Shown here: in pieces, positions 16,914 through 26,500 of the stretch | Position numbering within the stretch: position 1 is the first letter of the stretch | How the letters are laid out: each line of letters begins with the position of its first letter | From: an uncultured Lachnospiraceae bacterium | Lineage (GTDB): Bacteria; Bacillota; Clostridia; Lachnospirales; Lachnospiraceae | Direction: 5' to 3' | DNA length: 36,935 nucleotides | Assembly: GCA_902786205.1 (NCBI GenBank) | Contig: CADABQ010000002.1 | Span: 172,586-209,520, forward strand | Notes under the pieces: generated by a model | What the model was told of the DNA's origin: nothing | The model's database searches: none | What the model saw: the letters and a program-made list of their open reading frames with translations, nothing else | Made by a program: the position numbers and the translations under genes

Positions 16914-16975
16914 CCTATTATTAATATGGATAAGGGTAAAATTTGTTTTATTGGTTTGTAGGAGGGAAAATTAAA

Positions 16976-17767
16976 ATGAGAAAGGCGTATACATTGATAA
17001 CAGGTGCATCCGGGGGCATTGGAAAAGAATTAGCGGAGCTTTTTGCAAAAGATGGACATAATTTGATTTTAGTCGCTCGAAACGAAAAGAAACTATTAGG
17101 TGTTAAGAAAAAACTGGAAACACGTTATGGTATCAGGGTAGTAGTGATTGTATTAGATTTGTCAAAACAGAATGCAGCAGAGAAGTTGCATGCATATACA
17201 ACGCAAAAACAGTATGTGGTGGATCATCTGGTAAATAATGCAGGTTTTGGTGACTGGGGTGAATTTTTGGAAGCAGATTGGGAACGTCAAAATGGGATGG
17301 TGCAGGTGAATCTTTTTGCACTGATGCGATTGACTTATTTATATGGAAGAGATATGAAAAAACAAAGGAAGGGGCGTATTTTAAATGTGGCCTCTGTGGC
17401 AGCTTTTTGTGCAGGACCATATATGTCGGTTTATTATGCCTCCAAAGCCTTTGTGTTAAGTTTTTCGCAGGCAATCCATGAAGAAGTAAAAGAATATGGA
17501 GTAAGTGTCACTGCGTTGTGTCCTGGTCCGACAAAGACAGGTTTTGAAACAACAGCTCGGTTGAAAAATTCTAAGATGTTTACGCTGCTGCCAGTAGAAT
17601 CCGCAAAAGCCGTTGCAAAATATGGGTATAAAGCGATGCGAAAAGGACAACCATTGGCATATTCTGGTTCGGTAACGAAATATGGAAATGTGGCGTCCCG
17701 CATTGTGAGTAAACGGATTGCCAGAAAGTTTGCAAAGCAAATCAATGGAAAGCCTAAAAGAGTATAA
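16976..17767 (+). CDS. Short-chain dehydrogenase/reductase
   Basis: A 263-residue NAD(P)-dependent oxidoreductase of the classical SDR family. The cofactor-binding motif TGASGGIG is residues 9-16, LVNNAG stabilises the central sheet, and the catalytic tyrosine and lysine are Y153 and K157 in YYASK, after a serine in LNVASVAAF. The CPGPTKT segment is also typical. The substrate is unknown. The C-terminus (YSGSVTKYGNVASRIVSKRI) resembles the DltE/YdfG-like subgroup. The ATG at 16976 is preferred because AGGAGGG precedes it by nine bases; an earlier TTG at 16943 would add a tail without family support. Confidence 0.88.
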   Translation: MRKAYTLITGASGGIGKELAELFAKDGHNLILVARNEKKLLGVKKKLETRYGIRVVVIVLDLSKQNAAEKLHAYTTQKQYVVDHLVNNAGFGDWGEFLEADWERQNGMVQVNLFALMRLTYLYGRDMKKQRKGRILNVASVAAFCAGPYMSVYYASKAFVLSFSQAIHEEVKEYGVSVTALCPGPTKTGFETTARLKNSKMFTLLPVESAKAVAKYGYKAMRKGQPLAYSGSVTKYGNVASRIVSKRIARKFAKQINGKPKRV

Positions 17768-17770
17768 ATA

Positions 17771-17809
17771 GAACATATGTTTGCTAAAAGCGAAATAGTA
17801 TGCTATACT
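17771..17809 (+). promoter_or_regulatory. SOS (LexA) box overlapping the polymerase promoter
   Basis: GAACATATGTTT (17771-17782) differs at one base from the Firmicute LexA/DinR site GAAC-N4-GTTC. It overlaps the -35 element TTGCTA (17781-17786), which is 17 bases from TATACT (17804-17809, with an upstream TG). LexA binding there would block polymerase access until DNA damage. Confidence 0.75.
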
Positions 17810-17877
17810 CTAGTTGTTTCTTTTGCAGAGAAAGAATAAGCTTGATGAGGATATTATGAATGTAGGGAGTGATCGTT

Positions 17878-19401
17878 TTGGCAGGGCAGGAAAGGACGTA
17901 TATAGCGATTGATTTAAAATCTTTTTATGCTTCGGTAGAATGTATAGAGCGTAATCTGGACCCATTGCGGACAAATCTGGTAGTGGCAGATTTAAGTCGG
18001 ACAGAAAAGACCATTTGCTTGGCAGTTTCACCAAGTTTGAAAAAATATGGAATTTCAGGCAGAGCAAGATTATTTGAAGTTGTACAGATAGTAAAAGAAG
18101 TCAATTGTGAGAGAATGCAGCAGGCAGCAGGACGAAGATTTCTGGGAAAATCATATGATGATAAAGCGTTGAAGGCATGTAGCGAGCTAGCGTTGGATTA
18201 TATTGTTGCACCACCAAGAATGGCACATTATATCCAGTATAGTACCAGGATTTATGACATCTATTTAAACTACATTGCACCAGAGGATATTCATGTTTAT
18301 TCGATTGATGAAGTGTTTATGGACGTAACGGAGTATTTAGGTACGTATAAACTTACTGCTTATGAACTGGCAGAAAAGATGATACAGGATGTATTGCAGC
18401 AGACAGGAATTACAGCTACAGCAGGCATGGGAACCAATCTATATCTAAGTAAAGTTGCTATGGACATTGTAGCAAAGCATATCACACCAAATAAGAATGG
18501 GGTGCGGATTGCACAGTTGGATGAGGAAAACTATCGGAGATACCTTTGGACGCATCAGCCGATTACGGATTTTTGGCGAGTGGGAAGGGGATATGCAAAA
18601 CGTCTTGCTGAAAAAGGAATCTATACCATGGGGGATGTAGCGCGGTGTTCCATTGGAAAGCCAGAAGACTTTTACAATGAAGAACTGTTATATAAAATGT
18701 TTGGCATCAATGCAGAATTGTTAATTGATCATGCTTGGGGTTGGGAACCCTGTACGCTGGCAGATGTCAAAGCATATAAACCAGATTCCAACAGTATTAG
18801 TATGGGACAGGTGCTGCAATGTCCATACGACTTTTCAAAGGCAAGACTGGTTGTAAGGGAAATGGTTGACTTGCTTGCATTGGATTTATTAGATAAAAAA
18901 GTGGTAACAAAACAGTTGGTACTTACGATTGGATATGATAAAGAGAATCTTACCGATAAAAAGAAAACGTATAAGGGAGAATTGTCTACAGACTACTATG
19001 GAAGGAAAATACCAAAACATGCACATGGAACGGTAAATATAAAACAGTATACTTCTTCAACCCATTTACTTACGGAGGCAGTGATTGGTTTATATGATGA
19101 AATTGTAAATCCGTCTCTATGGATAAGAAGGATCAACATTGTAGCAAATAATTTGCGGGAAGAGAATACATTGCAGGAGGAAGAATCCTATGAACAGATG
19201 GACTTATTTACCGATTATGCAGCATTAGAGCAAAAAAGAAAAACAGAAGAGGCAGAACGAAAACGGGAAAGAAAAATGCAACAGACCATGTTGGAGGTAA
19301 AGAAAAAATTTGGAAAAAATGCAATTATTAGGGGGATGAATTTAGAGGAAGGAGCAACCACGATACAACGAAATAAACAGATTGGAGGGCATAAGGCATG
19401 A
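17878..19401 (+). CDS. Y-family translesion DNA polymerase (UmuC/UvrX type)
   Basis: A 507-residue lesion-bypass polymerase. The catalytic metal ligands are D12 (IAIDLKSFYASVE, including the steric-gate region) and D144-E145 in YSIDEVFMDV. Finger, helix-hairpin-helix (around 230) and little-finger regions follow in normal order. A sliding-clamp binding motif QMDLF is at residues 440-444, near the C-terminus. The length fits the UmuC/UvrX branch rather than DinB. The TTG at 17878 is preferred over GTG at 17869 because AGGGAG then sits eight bases upstream. The SOS box at 17771 implies induction by DNA damage. Its stop overlaps the next gene by four bases, as usual for this polymerase and its YolD-like partner. 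Confidence 0.92.
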   Translation: MAGQERTYIAIDLKSFYASVECIERNLDPLRTNLVVADLSRTEKTICLAVSPSLKKYGISGRARLFEVVQIVKEVNCERMQQAAGRRFLGKSYDDKALKACSELALDYIVAPPRMAHYIQYSTRIYDIYLNYIAPEDIHVYSIDEVFMDVTEYLGTYKLTAYELAEKMIQDVLQQTGITATAGMGTNLYLSKVAMDIVAKHITPNKNGVRIAQLDEENYRRYLWTHQPITDFWRVGRGYAKRLAEKGIYTMGDVARCSIGKPEDFYNEELLYKMFGINAELLIDHAWGWEPCTLADVKAYKPDSNSISMGQVLQCPYDFSKARLVVREMVDLLALDLLDKKVVTKQLVLTIGYDKENLTDKKKTYKGELSTDYYGRKIPKHAHGTVNIKQYTSSTHLLTEAVIGLYDEIVNPSLWIRRINIVANNLREENTLQEEESYEQMDLFTDYAALEQKRKTEEAERKRERKMQQTMLEVKKKFGKNAIIRGMNLEEGATTIQRNKQIGGHKA

Positions 19402-19841
19402 CAAAAAAGCAGCGGAATTTTGCACAATATGAAGATATGCTCTTTCTTTCACATCCCGTTTCCAAGGTACATCCACCTATGGCCATGAAAGAGAGGGCGG
19501 CGCAATTTGCCCCATTTGCGGCACTTACGGGTCATAATGCAGCAATTGCGGAGACTGCCAGACTAACCCAAAGTCCTATGGAGATTGTGGAGGAACAGAA
19601 ACAGGAGCTGAATAGAAAATTGCAAGTATTAAAGGAAAGGCCAGATTCAAAAGTATCGGTTTACTATTTTAAAGAAGATGAAAAAAAGGCAGGTGGAATG
19701 TATTACTTGGCAGAAGGAAGTGTTAGAAAGATAAATATTCAGGAGAAACGCATTTACATGGACGGTGGACAAGAAATAGAAATGGAAAACATAGTGGACA
19801 TTCAGGGAGCTGTATTTACAGAATATGAGTCAGATTTATAA
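19398..19841 (+). CDS. YolD-like partner of the Y-family polymerase
   Basis: A 147-residue protein. The segment HPPMAMKERAAQFAPFAALTGH is the hallmark of proteins coupled to UvrX-type polymerases in Firmicutes. The C-terminal part (VSVYYFKEDEKKAGGMYYLAEG) resembles the small beta domain of YolD. YolD-like proteins are thought to be functional replacements for UmuD, but their biochemistry is poorly known. It starts inside the polymerase stop codon (ATGA overlap), so both are translated together and share the SOS promoter. Confidence 0.8.
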   Translation: MTKKQRNFAQYEDMLFLSHPVSKVHPPMAMKERAAQFAPFAALTGHNAAIAETARLTQSPMEIVEEQKQELNRKLQVLKERPDSKVSVYYFKEDEKKAGGMYYLAEGSVRKINIQEKRIYMDGGQEIEMENIVDIQGAVFTEYESDL

Positions 19842-19982
19842 AGCAGAAAAAATAAAACAAAAAGAATGTAAAAAATATGTAGCTTTTTTGAAATACAGAT
19901 TGTATTCATAATGAAAGTGGAAGATAGATTGCAGCAAAAGCGGAAAAATTTTGTTGCAGGCTTACAAGAAATTGTAAGTGTA

Positions 19983-20024
19983 AAGAGAGAGACAGTGATG
20001 AGAATATCGCGGCTCTCTCTTTTT
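19983..20024 (+). terminator. Rho-independent terminator after the SOS operon
   Basis: AGAGAGAG (19984-19992) pairs with CTCTCTCT, followed by TTTTTTATTTT. It marks the boundary between the core-genome part and the defence island. The 19842-19980 stretch holds only a weak dyad (AATACA/TGTATT, 19892-19906). Confidence 0.85.
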
Positions 20025-20081
20025 TATTTTCTAGAAAAGTTTACTACATAAGACAAACACTCGTATAAATTCATTACAAAG

Positions 20082-20110
20082 TTGACTTTCTTTTATAGAA
20101 AGAATAAAAT
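20082..20110 (+). promoter_or_regulatory. Promoter of the dpt-like operon with an internal dyad
   Basis: TTGACT (20082-20087) and TAAAAT (20105-20110) are 17 bases apart. An inverted repeat CTTTCT-TTTAT-AGAAAG (20086-20102) fills the spacer and could be an operator. The 87 bases from here to the first start codon show no further feature. Confidence 0.6.
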
Positions 20111-20197
20111 TAAAGTAATTCTTGTCTGTAAAGAATAAAAATTCATAAGTTTTATTGTTAGATTAATTTTAGGAAAAGTATGAAAAGGGGAAATATT

Positions 20198-21934
20198 ATG
20201 AATCCATTTGTAGGATATTTAAATACATTACATAATGCTAGTGGTAGTAATGAACATGCGATTGCAGAAAATAATATTAGTGAAAAGGATTCTTTTAGCA
20301 AAGAATTGTTTTTTCATAGAAATATTTCAGAACAGTTATTTAAAAAGTTAATAAGTGGGGACGGACAAATTGTGATATTGACTGGACATGCTGGAGATGG
20401 AAAAACCAGTATTTTACAAGAAATTATAAGAAAATGTACGGGAGAAGAACTGGAACCAAACCAATTGGAGGGAAAAGTAACTTACGAAAATGGCAGAAAC
20501 ATTTATTATGTAAAAGATATGAGTGAACATGAGAAGGAAAAACAAATTTCTATTTTTAAAGAGGCCATTTCCATTCAGGAAAGGAAAGAAAGTATTATAT
20601 TGATTTCTAATACGGGTCCTTTATTTAATATATTGCAAGAGCTTGGTATGGAAGAGGAAAAAATCATACAAATGCTGGATACGAGAGAGTTTTCTATGGT
20701 AAATGAAAGGTTAGATGGAAAAGAAAATGTATCAATTTTGGTAGCAAACCTTGCCTTGTTTGATAACAGTGATATTATTGCTAAATTTATAGAACGTGTT
20801 GTGAATGAGAAACTCTGGAAGCCTTGTATGCAGTGTGAAAAGCAATCGTATTGCCCTATTTTTTTTAATAAAGAAAATACAAAGGAGAATAAAAAGCAAG
20901 TGGTAGCTTTTGCAGAATGGTTTTATCGTTGGAACTTTGAGCATGGAGAACGTTTTACGGTGCGGCAGATGTTGGCACATATAGCATATTCTTTTACAGG
21001 AGATATGACCTGTGAACAAATAAGAAAATTACAGGCAGAGGGGAATGAAAAGCGGAAATTATATAATTCTTTTAGTAATTTATTTTTCGGGTTTCATTAT
21101 GAGAAAGGGAAATCCGTTTGTCACAAGGATGCTTTGCAAATTAAGCCTATTTATGTGTTGCAACAACAAAAATTGGATCGAAAAAGAATAGAAGCAGAAT
21201 ATGAATTGTATGTACAACATAATTATTCTGGTTTGCCTGAAAAAATTTCTTCTTGTATAGAGGTTTGTCATAAAGCACAGGAATTACAGGAAGTTGAGGA
21301 GGGAATAGACAAAGAATTTGTTCGTGTCGTGAAGCGTGTGTATTTTATGTATCACAATAAAGGGGACATAGAAAATAAAGAATTGCAAAAAGCTGTATTT
21401 TCTGACATGTTTTCGTTATATATGGAATTACAGTCTGCGGATATAGTTTCCAGTAGAATCAAGAATCAGATAAAAAACATAGTGTTCCATGCATTGCATG
21501 TACTGTTTATGGGAACACCACCAGACCAGTCAGATAAGATTTATTTAACATTAAGACGGAGAGGGAATGCGTTGCAGAAAGTACAGATTAGCCAGGGATA
21601 TGTAGATAAAGAGGATTTTATACTAAAATTTAACGGATATAGTAATGTTACAAATGGAAAAAATGAAAAATGTGTATTTTTACAGTGTAAACAGCAAAAA
21701 ATGGAATTGACGTTACCTATGTTGGAGTATTTTAAGGAAATTGAAAGTGGAAGAGTGATTACACAGGTAGATAAAAGACTATCGCAGGGAGTGGAAAATA
21801 TTAAGACAAAAATCTTTCGAGCAGGAAAGAAAAATGAGGAAGAAGATACTATAACAGTTGTATATTCGGAAGATGGAAAATTTAAAAAGATGGAATTGTT
21901 TATAGAAGATGGAAAGATTACGGTAGAAAAATAG
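20198..21934 (+). CDS. dptF: DptF-like P-loop ATPase of a phosphorothioation-type restriction module
   Basis: A 578-residue protein with an early P-loop, ILTGHAGDGKTS (Walker A at residues 63-70), and a candidate Walker B strand in ESIILISNTG. A cysteine cluster CMQCEKQSYC (C210, C213, C219) may bind zinc. The rest is mixed helical with a beta-rich C-terminus. DptF proteins have a P-loop of this GDGK type near the N-terminus and about this length, and the next two genes match DptG and DptH in order and size. In known systems DptFGH attacks DNA lacking phosphorothioate marks. The ATG at 20198 has AAGGGG seven bases upstream, whereas the ATG at 20180 has its purine stretch too close. The name rests on motif and context recognition, not a search. 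Confidence 0.6.
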   Translation: MNPFVGYLNTLHNASGSNEHAIAENNISEKDSFSKELFFHRNISEQLFKKLISGDGQIVILTGHAGDGKTSILQEIIRKCTGEELEPNQLEGKVTYENGRNIYYVKDMSEHEKEKQISIFKEAISIQERKESIILISNTGPLFNILQELGMEEEKIIQMLDTREFSMVNERLDGKENVSILVANLALFDNSDIIAKFIERVVNEKLWKPCMQCEKQSYCPIFFNKENTKENKKQVVAFAEWFYRWNFEHGERFTVRQMLAHIAYSFTGDMTCEQIRKLQAEGNEKRKLYNSFSNLFFGFHYEKGKSVCHKDALQIKPIYVLQQQKLDRKRIEAEYELYVQHNYSGLPEKISSCIEVCHKAQELQEVEEGIDKEFVRVVKRVYFMYHNKGDIENKELQKAVFSDMFSLYMELQSADIVSSRIKNQIKNIVFHALHVLFMGTPPDQSDKIYLTLRRRGNALQKVQISQGYVDKEDFILKFNGYSNVTNGKNEKCVFLQCKQQKMELTLPMLEYFKEIESGRVITQVDKRLSQGVENIKTKIFRAGKKNEEEDTITVVYSEDGKFKKMELFIEDGKITVEK

Positions 21935-21946
21935 GAGTGATAGAGT

Positions 21947-23521
21947 ATGAATACAGAAGAAAATAAAAGAAATACTGGAATGTTTCCGGAATGTAGTTGG
22001 GAGGAAATTGAGAATGCCAATCTTTCTATACAGGCATTTGGAAAACGTCTTCATAAGGACCAGACGGTATATGAATATTTACTGGAATTTTTATTGGTGT
22101 TTACTTCACCAAAAAACAAGATAGAGGAAGGGGAAAAGAATAGATATACGGGAGAATTTATGTTTCATAAAGCAACAGAACCGGTTACTTATTATGTAAA
22201 TCCCAAGATTGGATTAAAACGTTTTATCTTTTTCGAACAGAGTAAAAAGGATGGAAGATTATCTATAGATCGAGAAAATTATGAGGAGATTGTAGGAATA
22301 CTTAAAGACAGTTTACGATTGGGAGAAGAGGAAAAGGCACAGGTGGTGAAAGTGATACAAGATTCGTTTTATGGCTTTTCAGCCGTTTTAAGAAATCGTT
22401 CTTGGTTCGCACAATCCCTGCTTCCAATTGCACCAGAGCTTATTTTTAATGAAAGCATTAGAGAGAAAAAAGATAAAAAAAGACTATCAGAAATGGAAGA
22501 TGCCAATGAGACTGAAAAAATGTTTCAATTTAAAAGGCATAGTTTTATGGCAAGAGGTGGCGAGCTGTACTATTTACATATTTTACAAGGATTACAGGAT
22601 GCAGAGCAATATCGAGAACCATTGGAAGCGTTGCTATATCGTATGACACATTCCGTGGAAAGCCTTGGAAAACTAGGAAAGTTTATTCAAAGTAAGTGGG
22701 AAGAAGAAAAGGAAATTTGTGTAGAGAAGCATATACAGCAATATAAATGTGATTTTATTCCAGAAGGATATAGAAGAAGGGGAAAATATACTTGCGAGGA
22801 ACTTGTAAACTTACTTTCTACATCTATTAATGAACTGGATAAGATGGAATATATGGGAAGGGGAATGATGCTTCAGATTTTTCGGATGATGTATGAGCAG
22901 GCACAAATAAGAGTCCAAAAGGAAGAAATACCAATGTGGGTTGTGGATGTAAGCGGTGGAAATAAAAATATTAGAAAGATGTCAGAACAATCTCTTCAGG
23001 AAATGTTTGAGATGATTACTGCTGCAAATAGTAAGGGATTATGTTATTCTCAAAATCTTTGGGAAAATTACATGAGAAAGAATAGTAACAAGAAGAAAAA
23101 ACAATTAAATTTGAGCGAATATGAACTTAAAATTATGCAGGAATCAGAAGAAAGTACGAATATGTTGGTTAAATTTTTGGGAAAGGAAATTGAATTTATT
23201 ATCCCGTTAAGAGGAGCAAAAGAGAGAATGACCCTGTCAGAAGATTTAATTACGTTTCTTGTTGTGTCTTTACTTAAACCAATGCAGAGGGTGACTGTAA
23301 ATCGTTTCTATCAGATGTTATTTGAACATTATGGAATGGTTATTGGGGGAAATCCTGTTGAAAAATACTGTAAACAAAGGTATGGTAGCCAGAACTATCA
23401 GGTGGATTTTCAGGAGAATGAGTTGGGATTTTTACATTTGTTAAAAAACTGTGGTTATCTGAGGGAATTGTCGGATGCGACAGCTATTGTTGTAAATCCA
23501 TACGAGAGGAGTGAAGTATAG
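21947..23521 (+). CDS. dptG: DptG-like middle protein of the dpt module
   Basis: A 524-residue protein without a recognised enzymatic motif, mostly helical, with charged stretches. The ending, GFLHLLKNCGYLRELSDATAI then VVNPYERSEV, recalls the C-terminus of DptG proteins, though the overall resemblance is recalled rather than aligned. It begins 12 bases after the ATPase gene with GGAGTGA before its ATG, and its stop codon directly abuts the start of the giant gene, so the three are made as a unit. DptG is required for Dpt restriction, but its biochemical role is unclear. An unrelated adaptor for two ATPases is the main alternative. Confidence 0.5.
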   Translation: MNTEENKRNTGMFPECSWEEIENANLSIQAFGKRLHKDQTVYEYLLEFLLVFTSPKNKIEEGEKNRYTGEFMFHKATEPVTYYVNPKIGLKRFIFFEQSKKDGRLSIDRENYEEIVGILKDSLRLGEEEKAQVVKVIQDSFYGFSAVLRNRSWFAQSLLPIAPELIFNESIREKKDKKRLSEMEDANETEKMFQFKRHSFMARGGELYYLHILQGLQDAEQYREPLEALLYRMTHSVESLGKLGKFIQSKWEEEKEICVEKHIQQYKCDFIPEGYRRRGKYTCEELVNLLSTSINELDKMEYMGRGMMLQIFRMMYEQAQIRVQKEEIPMWVVDVSGGNKNIRKMSEQSLQEMFEMITAANSKGLCYSQNLWENYMRKNSNKKKKQLNLSEYELKIMQESEESTNMLVKFLGKEIEFIIPLRGAKERMTLSEDLITFLVVSLLKPMQRVTVNRFYQMLFEHYGMVIGGNPVEKYCKQRYGSQNYQVDFQENELGFLHLLKNCGYLRELSDATAIVVNPYERSEV

Positions 23522-26500
23522 ATGAAGTTTTGTCAAAATGTAGTGATTAATAAAATAAAAGAACAAATTGCTAAAATGGAAGGAAACAAGCTGATTTTAC
23601 GAGTAGAAAGTTTTCAAAATGCAGAATTTTATCTGGAATTATATCGTTATTTTGAAAAATATTGTGAAACAAAGCAAATGGAGTTTGTTGCAAAATTAAC
23701 GCTTGGTGCTTTTGAAAAATTAAAAGAACAACCAGAAGCAAAATTTTTTGTAAATGAGCTATTAAAAGAAAATGTTGTGGATGAAAAAAATCGCATTACT
23801 TTTTATCGAAATGAAATTGCAGAGCGTAAAAAGGTTATATTATTTTTAGGAACAGAGTATGCAGAGGATAAGGCTGGTTTAAATGAATTATTTTTAATTA
23901 ATCCGATAATTTTAGAGGAAGTGATTGAGAAGCAATATCATTTGATCTTTGCAGAGTATCAGGAAATAATGATGGAACAAGAAAAAAGAAAACTGGATCA
24001 TTTTTATCAGGAGCTTTTTTCCTATGTGGCAAGAGATTATATACATCTTTCTGATATAGTAGATCAGCTTCCTAGAAATATACAAAGCTTTGAAGAACTA
24101 ATGCAGATACTATGTGAAAGATTATATAAGGATTGGGGGTTCCCAAACTTTATGAGTTTTCCGATTGGCAAATTAAAAGAAAAAGGAAAAATACCACTTT
24201 TAGAAAAGGCAAATCAATTTTATTTAAAAAGTAAACTGAAATCAAAGACGGATATAAAAAAAGCTTATGCAAAGATTGAGAAATATAAGGAATGTCATGA
24301 AGAATGTGAAAAAAATTGGGTGCCAAGTGAAGAATTTCCCACATTTGCAATGTTTGAAGAATGTTTAAGAGCCTATATTCGCGGAATTGATGTTGAGGTA
24401 AATCGAGAACGACTCTGTAAATTGGATTTTATGTTAATAAGCGAAATATTAGATTTAAAGATAAGCAAATCATCTCAGAAGAGGGATACAGTCATAAAGC
24501 TTTATGATGAACCATTTTTAATGTTGTCCAAAGCTGTATGTTATGCAGTAAGTGATATGTCAGAAGTTGAGTATGATAATATAGAAATGGAAGTTACGCA
24601 AATTGGGTTGGCTGGAATTTATGGCGAAGAGGAACAAGATGATACCGTACAAAATGAGCAGGAATTATGGGAAAAAGTATGCCGTTATGCGGGAGGAGTT
24701 ATTTCATTTTTTAATACAAATGGGTATCTGGGAGCAAAAAGGAATTGTTGCATAGAGATAAAACAGGATTTGTTTGACAAACGACAGATCAGTGAGTTTA
24801 TAGAAGAGGGAGTTATGAAAACGCTTTCCTCTAGTAATACACTTTCCAAAGTGAAGTTTGTATTACGGATAAAAAACGGGGCAAAAGCGATTGGAGAGAC
24901 AAAGTTTGAATGGAAATTTTCAGAGCAAGATGGTTGGGTAAATACATTTGGAGAATTGAATGAAGAATTATTTTCGAAAGTATATGAAAAAGCATTAATA
25001 CCTTTTGGTGTAATCGAAAATATAGAGGCATATACATCTGCAAAGTCCATGGAAGAGTTTTACCTTCAGCTTCCTTGTAGTAATATCTGTTATGAAAATT
25101 TAGTGCCTTTATTTATGCAGCGTTATGGAACAGAATATCCGGAATTAAGTCAGCGATACAAAGAGTTGGGAATTGCATTTGAGAACTTTTGTCTTTTTGT
25201 AGATGAATATGGATTTTTCAGTGCATTACAAAAAAAGAATATATTTGATAATGTTTTGGAGGCATATAAAGAAGTAGGAAATTATATGGCAAATATGCAG
25301 CCGGATAGTGGTTTGTTTGAAGATTACAAATTATTTCTTAACAGCTTTTTATTAGCAGGAAATACATCTCCGATTCAAAAGGATTTAGAAATAGATAGAT
25401 GTATTGTTCCAGCGTACCATCCGGCAACCTTAGAAAAAATAAAAGAAAAGATAGACTTTATACAAGAGGGAGAAAATGAAATCTATCGTTTGTACTTTGA
25501 AGAACAAATTACCTGTACTGGAAAAGAAATGGAAAGTAAGTTGGATTTTTACCATCAGATATCATATATAAATAGTTCTGTAGATTTACTAAAAGGAAAA
25601 AATGGTTGCCTGTCTACCAAAAAGATGTTTTATGGTTATGGTGTATTTGATGAGGAACAAGGAGAAAAAAATCATTTTAGAGGGAGTAGTCTACAGAGCA
25701 GCTATCAAAAATACGGGGTTGATTATGATGCAGATAAATTTGGGCAAATGAGTATGGAAAGCGGTGTAATGTTACGCTACATCAAAGAGTATATAGCTAC
25801 ATTCCCAGCTACAACGGGAGACTTGAAAATTGGAGTAATTCCAGAAAAAAATTTGCAGCCTGTTATTTCATCCATATATTACATTACAAAATATTGTGGA
25901 GAATGTATAGAAAATTTAAGCCTTTATCTTTATTTAAAAACAGAGCAGCAAAATGAAAAAAAATGGATGATGGACTGGTTGGAAAAATCATTTGAGGAGG
26001 AGTCGGTTGTCAAGGTACAGGTATATATAAAACAATATGAAAAGGAGAGTAGGTTAGAAGGGTTGTTGAGAGAGCAACAGTTGGATTTGATTTTTTTAGA
26101 CCATGTGTTGACACAGAAAGAGGTATCATTTTCAAATCTGGATTTTGTAGAAAAAAATTATGATTTGAAATTTCCTATGTTTTGTAAACCACTTCCAAGG
26201 TCTTATAAAAGTGTAAAACGTGAAATAGAGCTATCTCAGACGCAGTTTTCTGTTTCTTCAATACATACTCGTGTAATGTATAAATCAGTCAAACAGATAA
26301 AAAAGCCTGTCACGATACAGCCAATTGTGACGCAAATTGTTTGTATGGAAGAAGAAAAATGGCGATTGGTAGAACAATTGCATAAGTCAGCAAAATGGAT
26401 TGTTTGTATGGATGTTGGATTAGATAAACATGTACTTTTTAATAGTGAGGAACAAAGCGACAAGTATAAGATGATTGGATTTTCTACTGGCGAAGGTACG

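Noticed and set aside
19911..20051. A 46-residue frame after the YolD-like gene (begins MKVEDRLQQKRKN)
   Set aside because: No ribosome binding site, and the frame runs straight through the terminator hairpin at 19983-20024.
20180..20197. Upstream start for the DptF-like gene
   Set aside because: The purine stretch before the ATG at 20180 is only one base away, while AAGGGG stands seven bases before the ATG at 20198.
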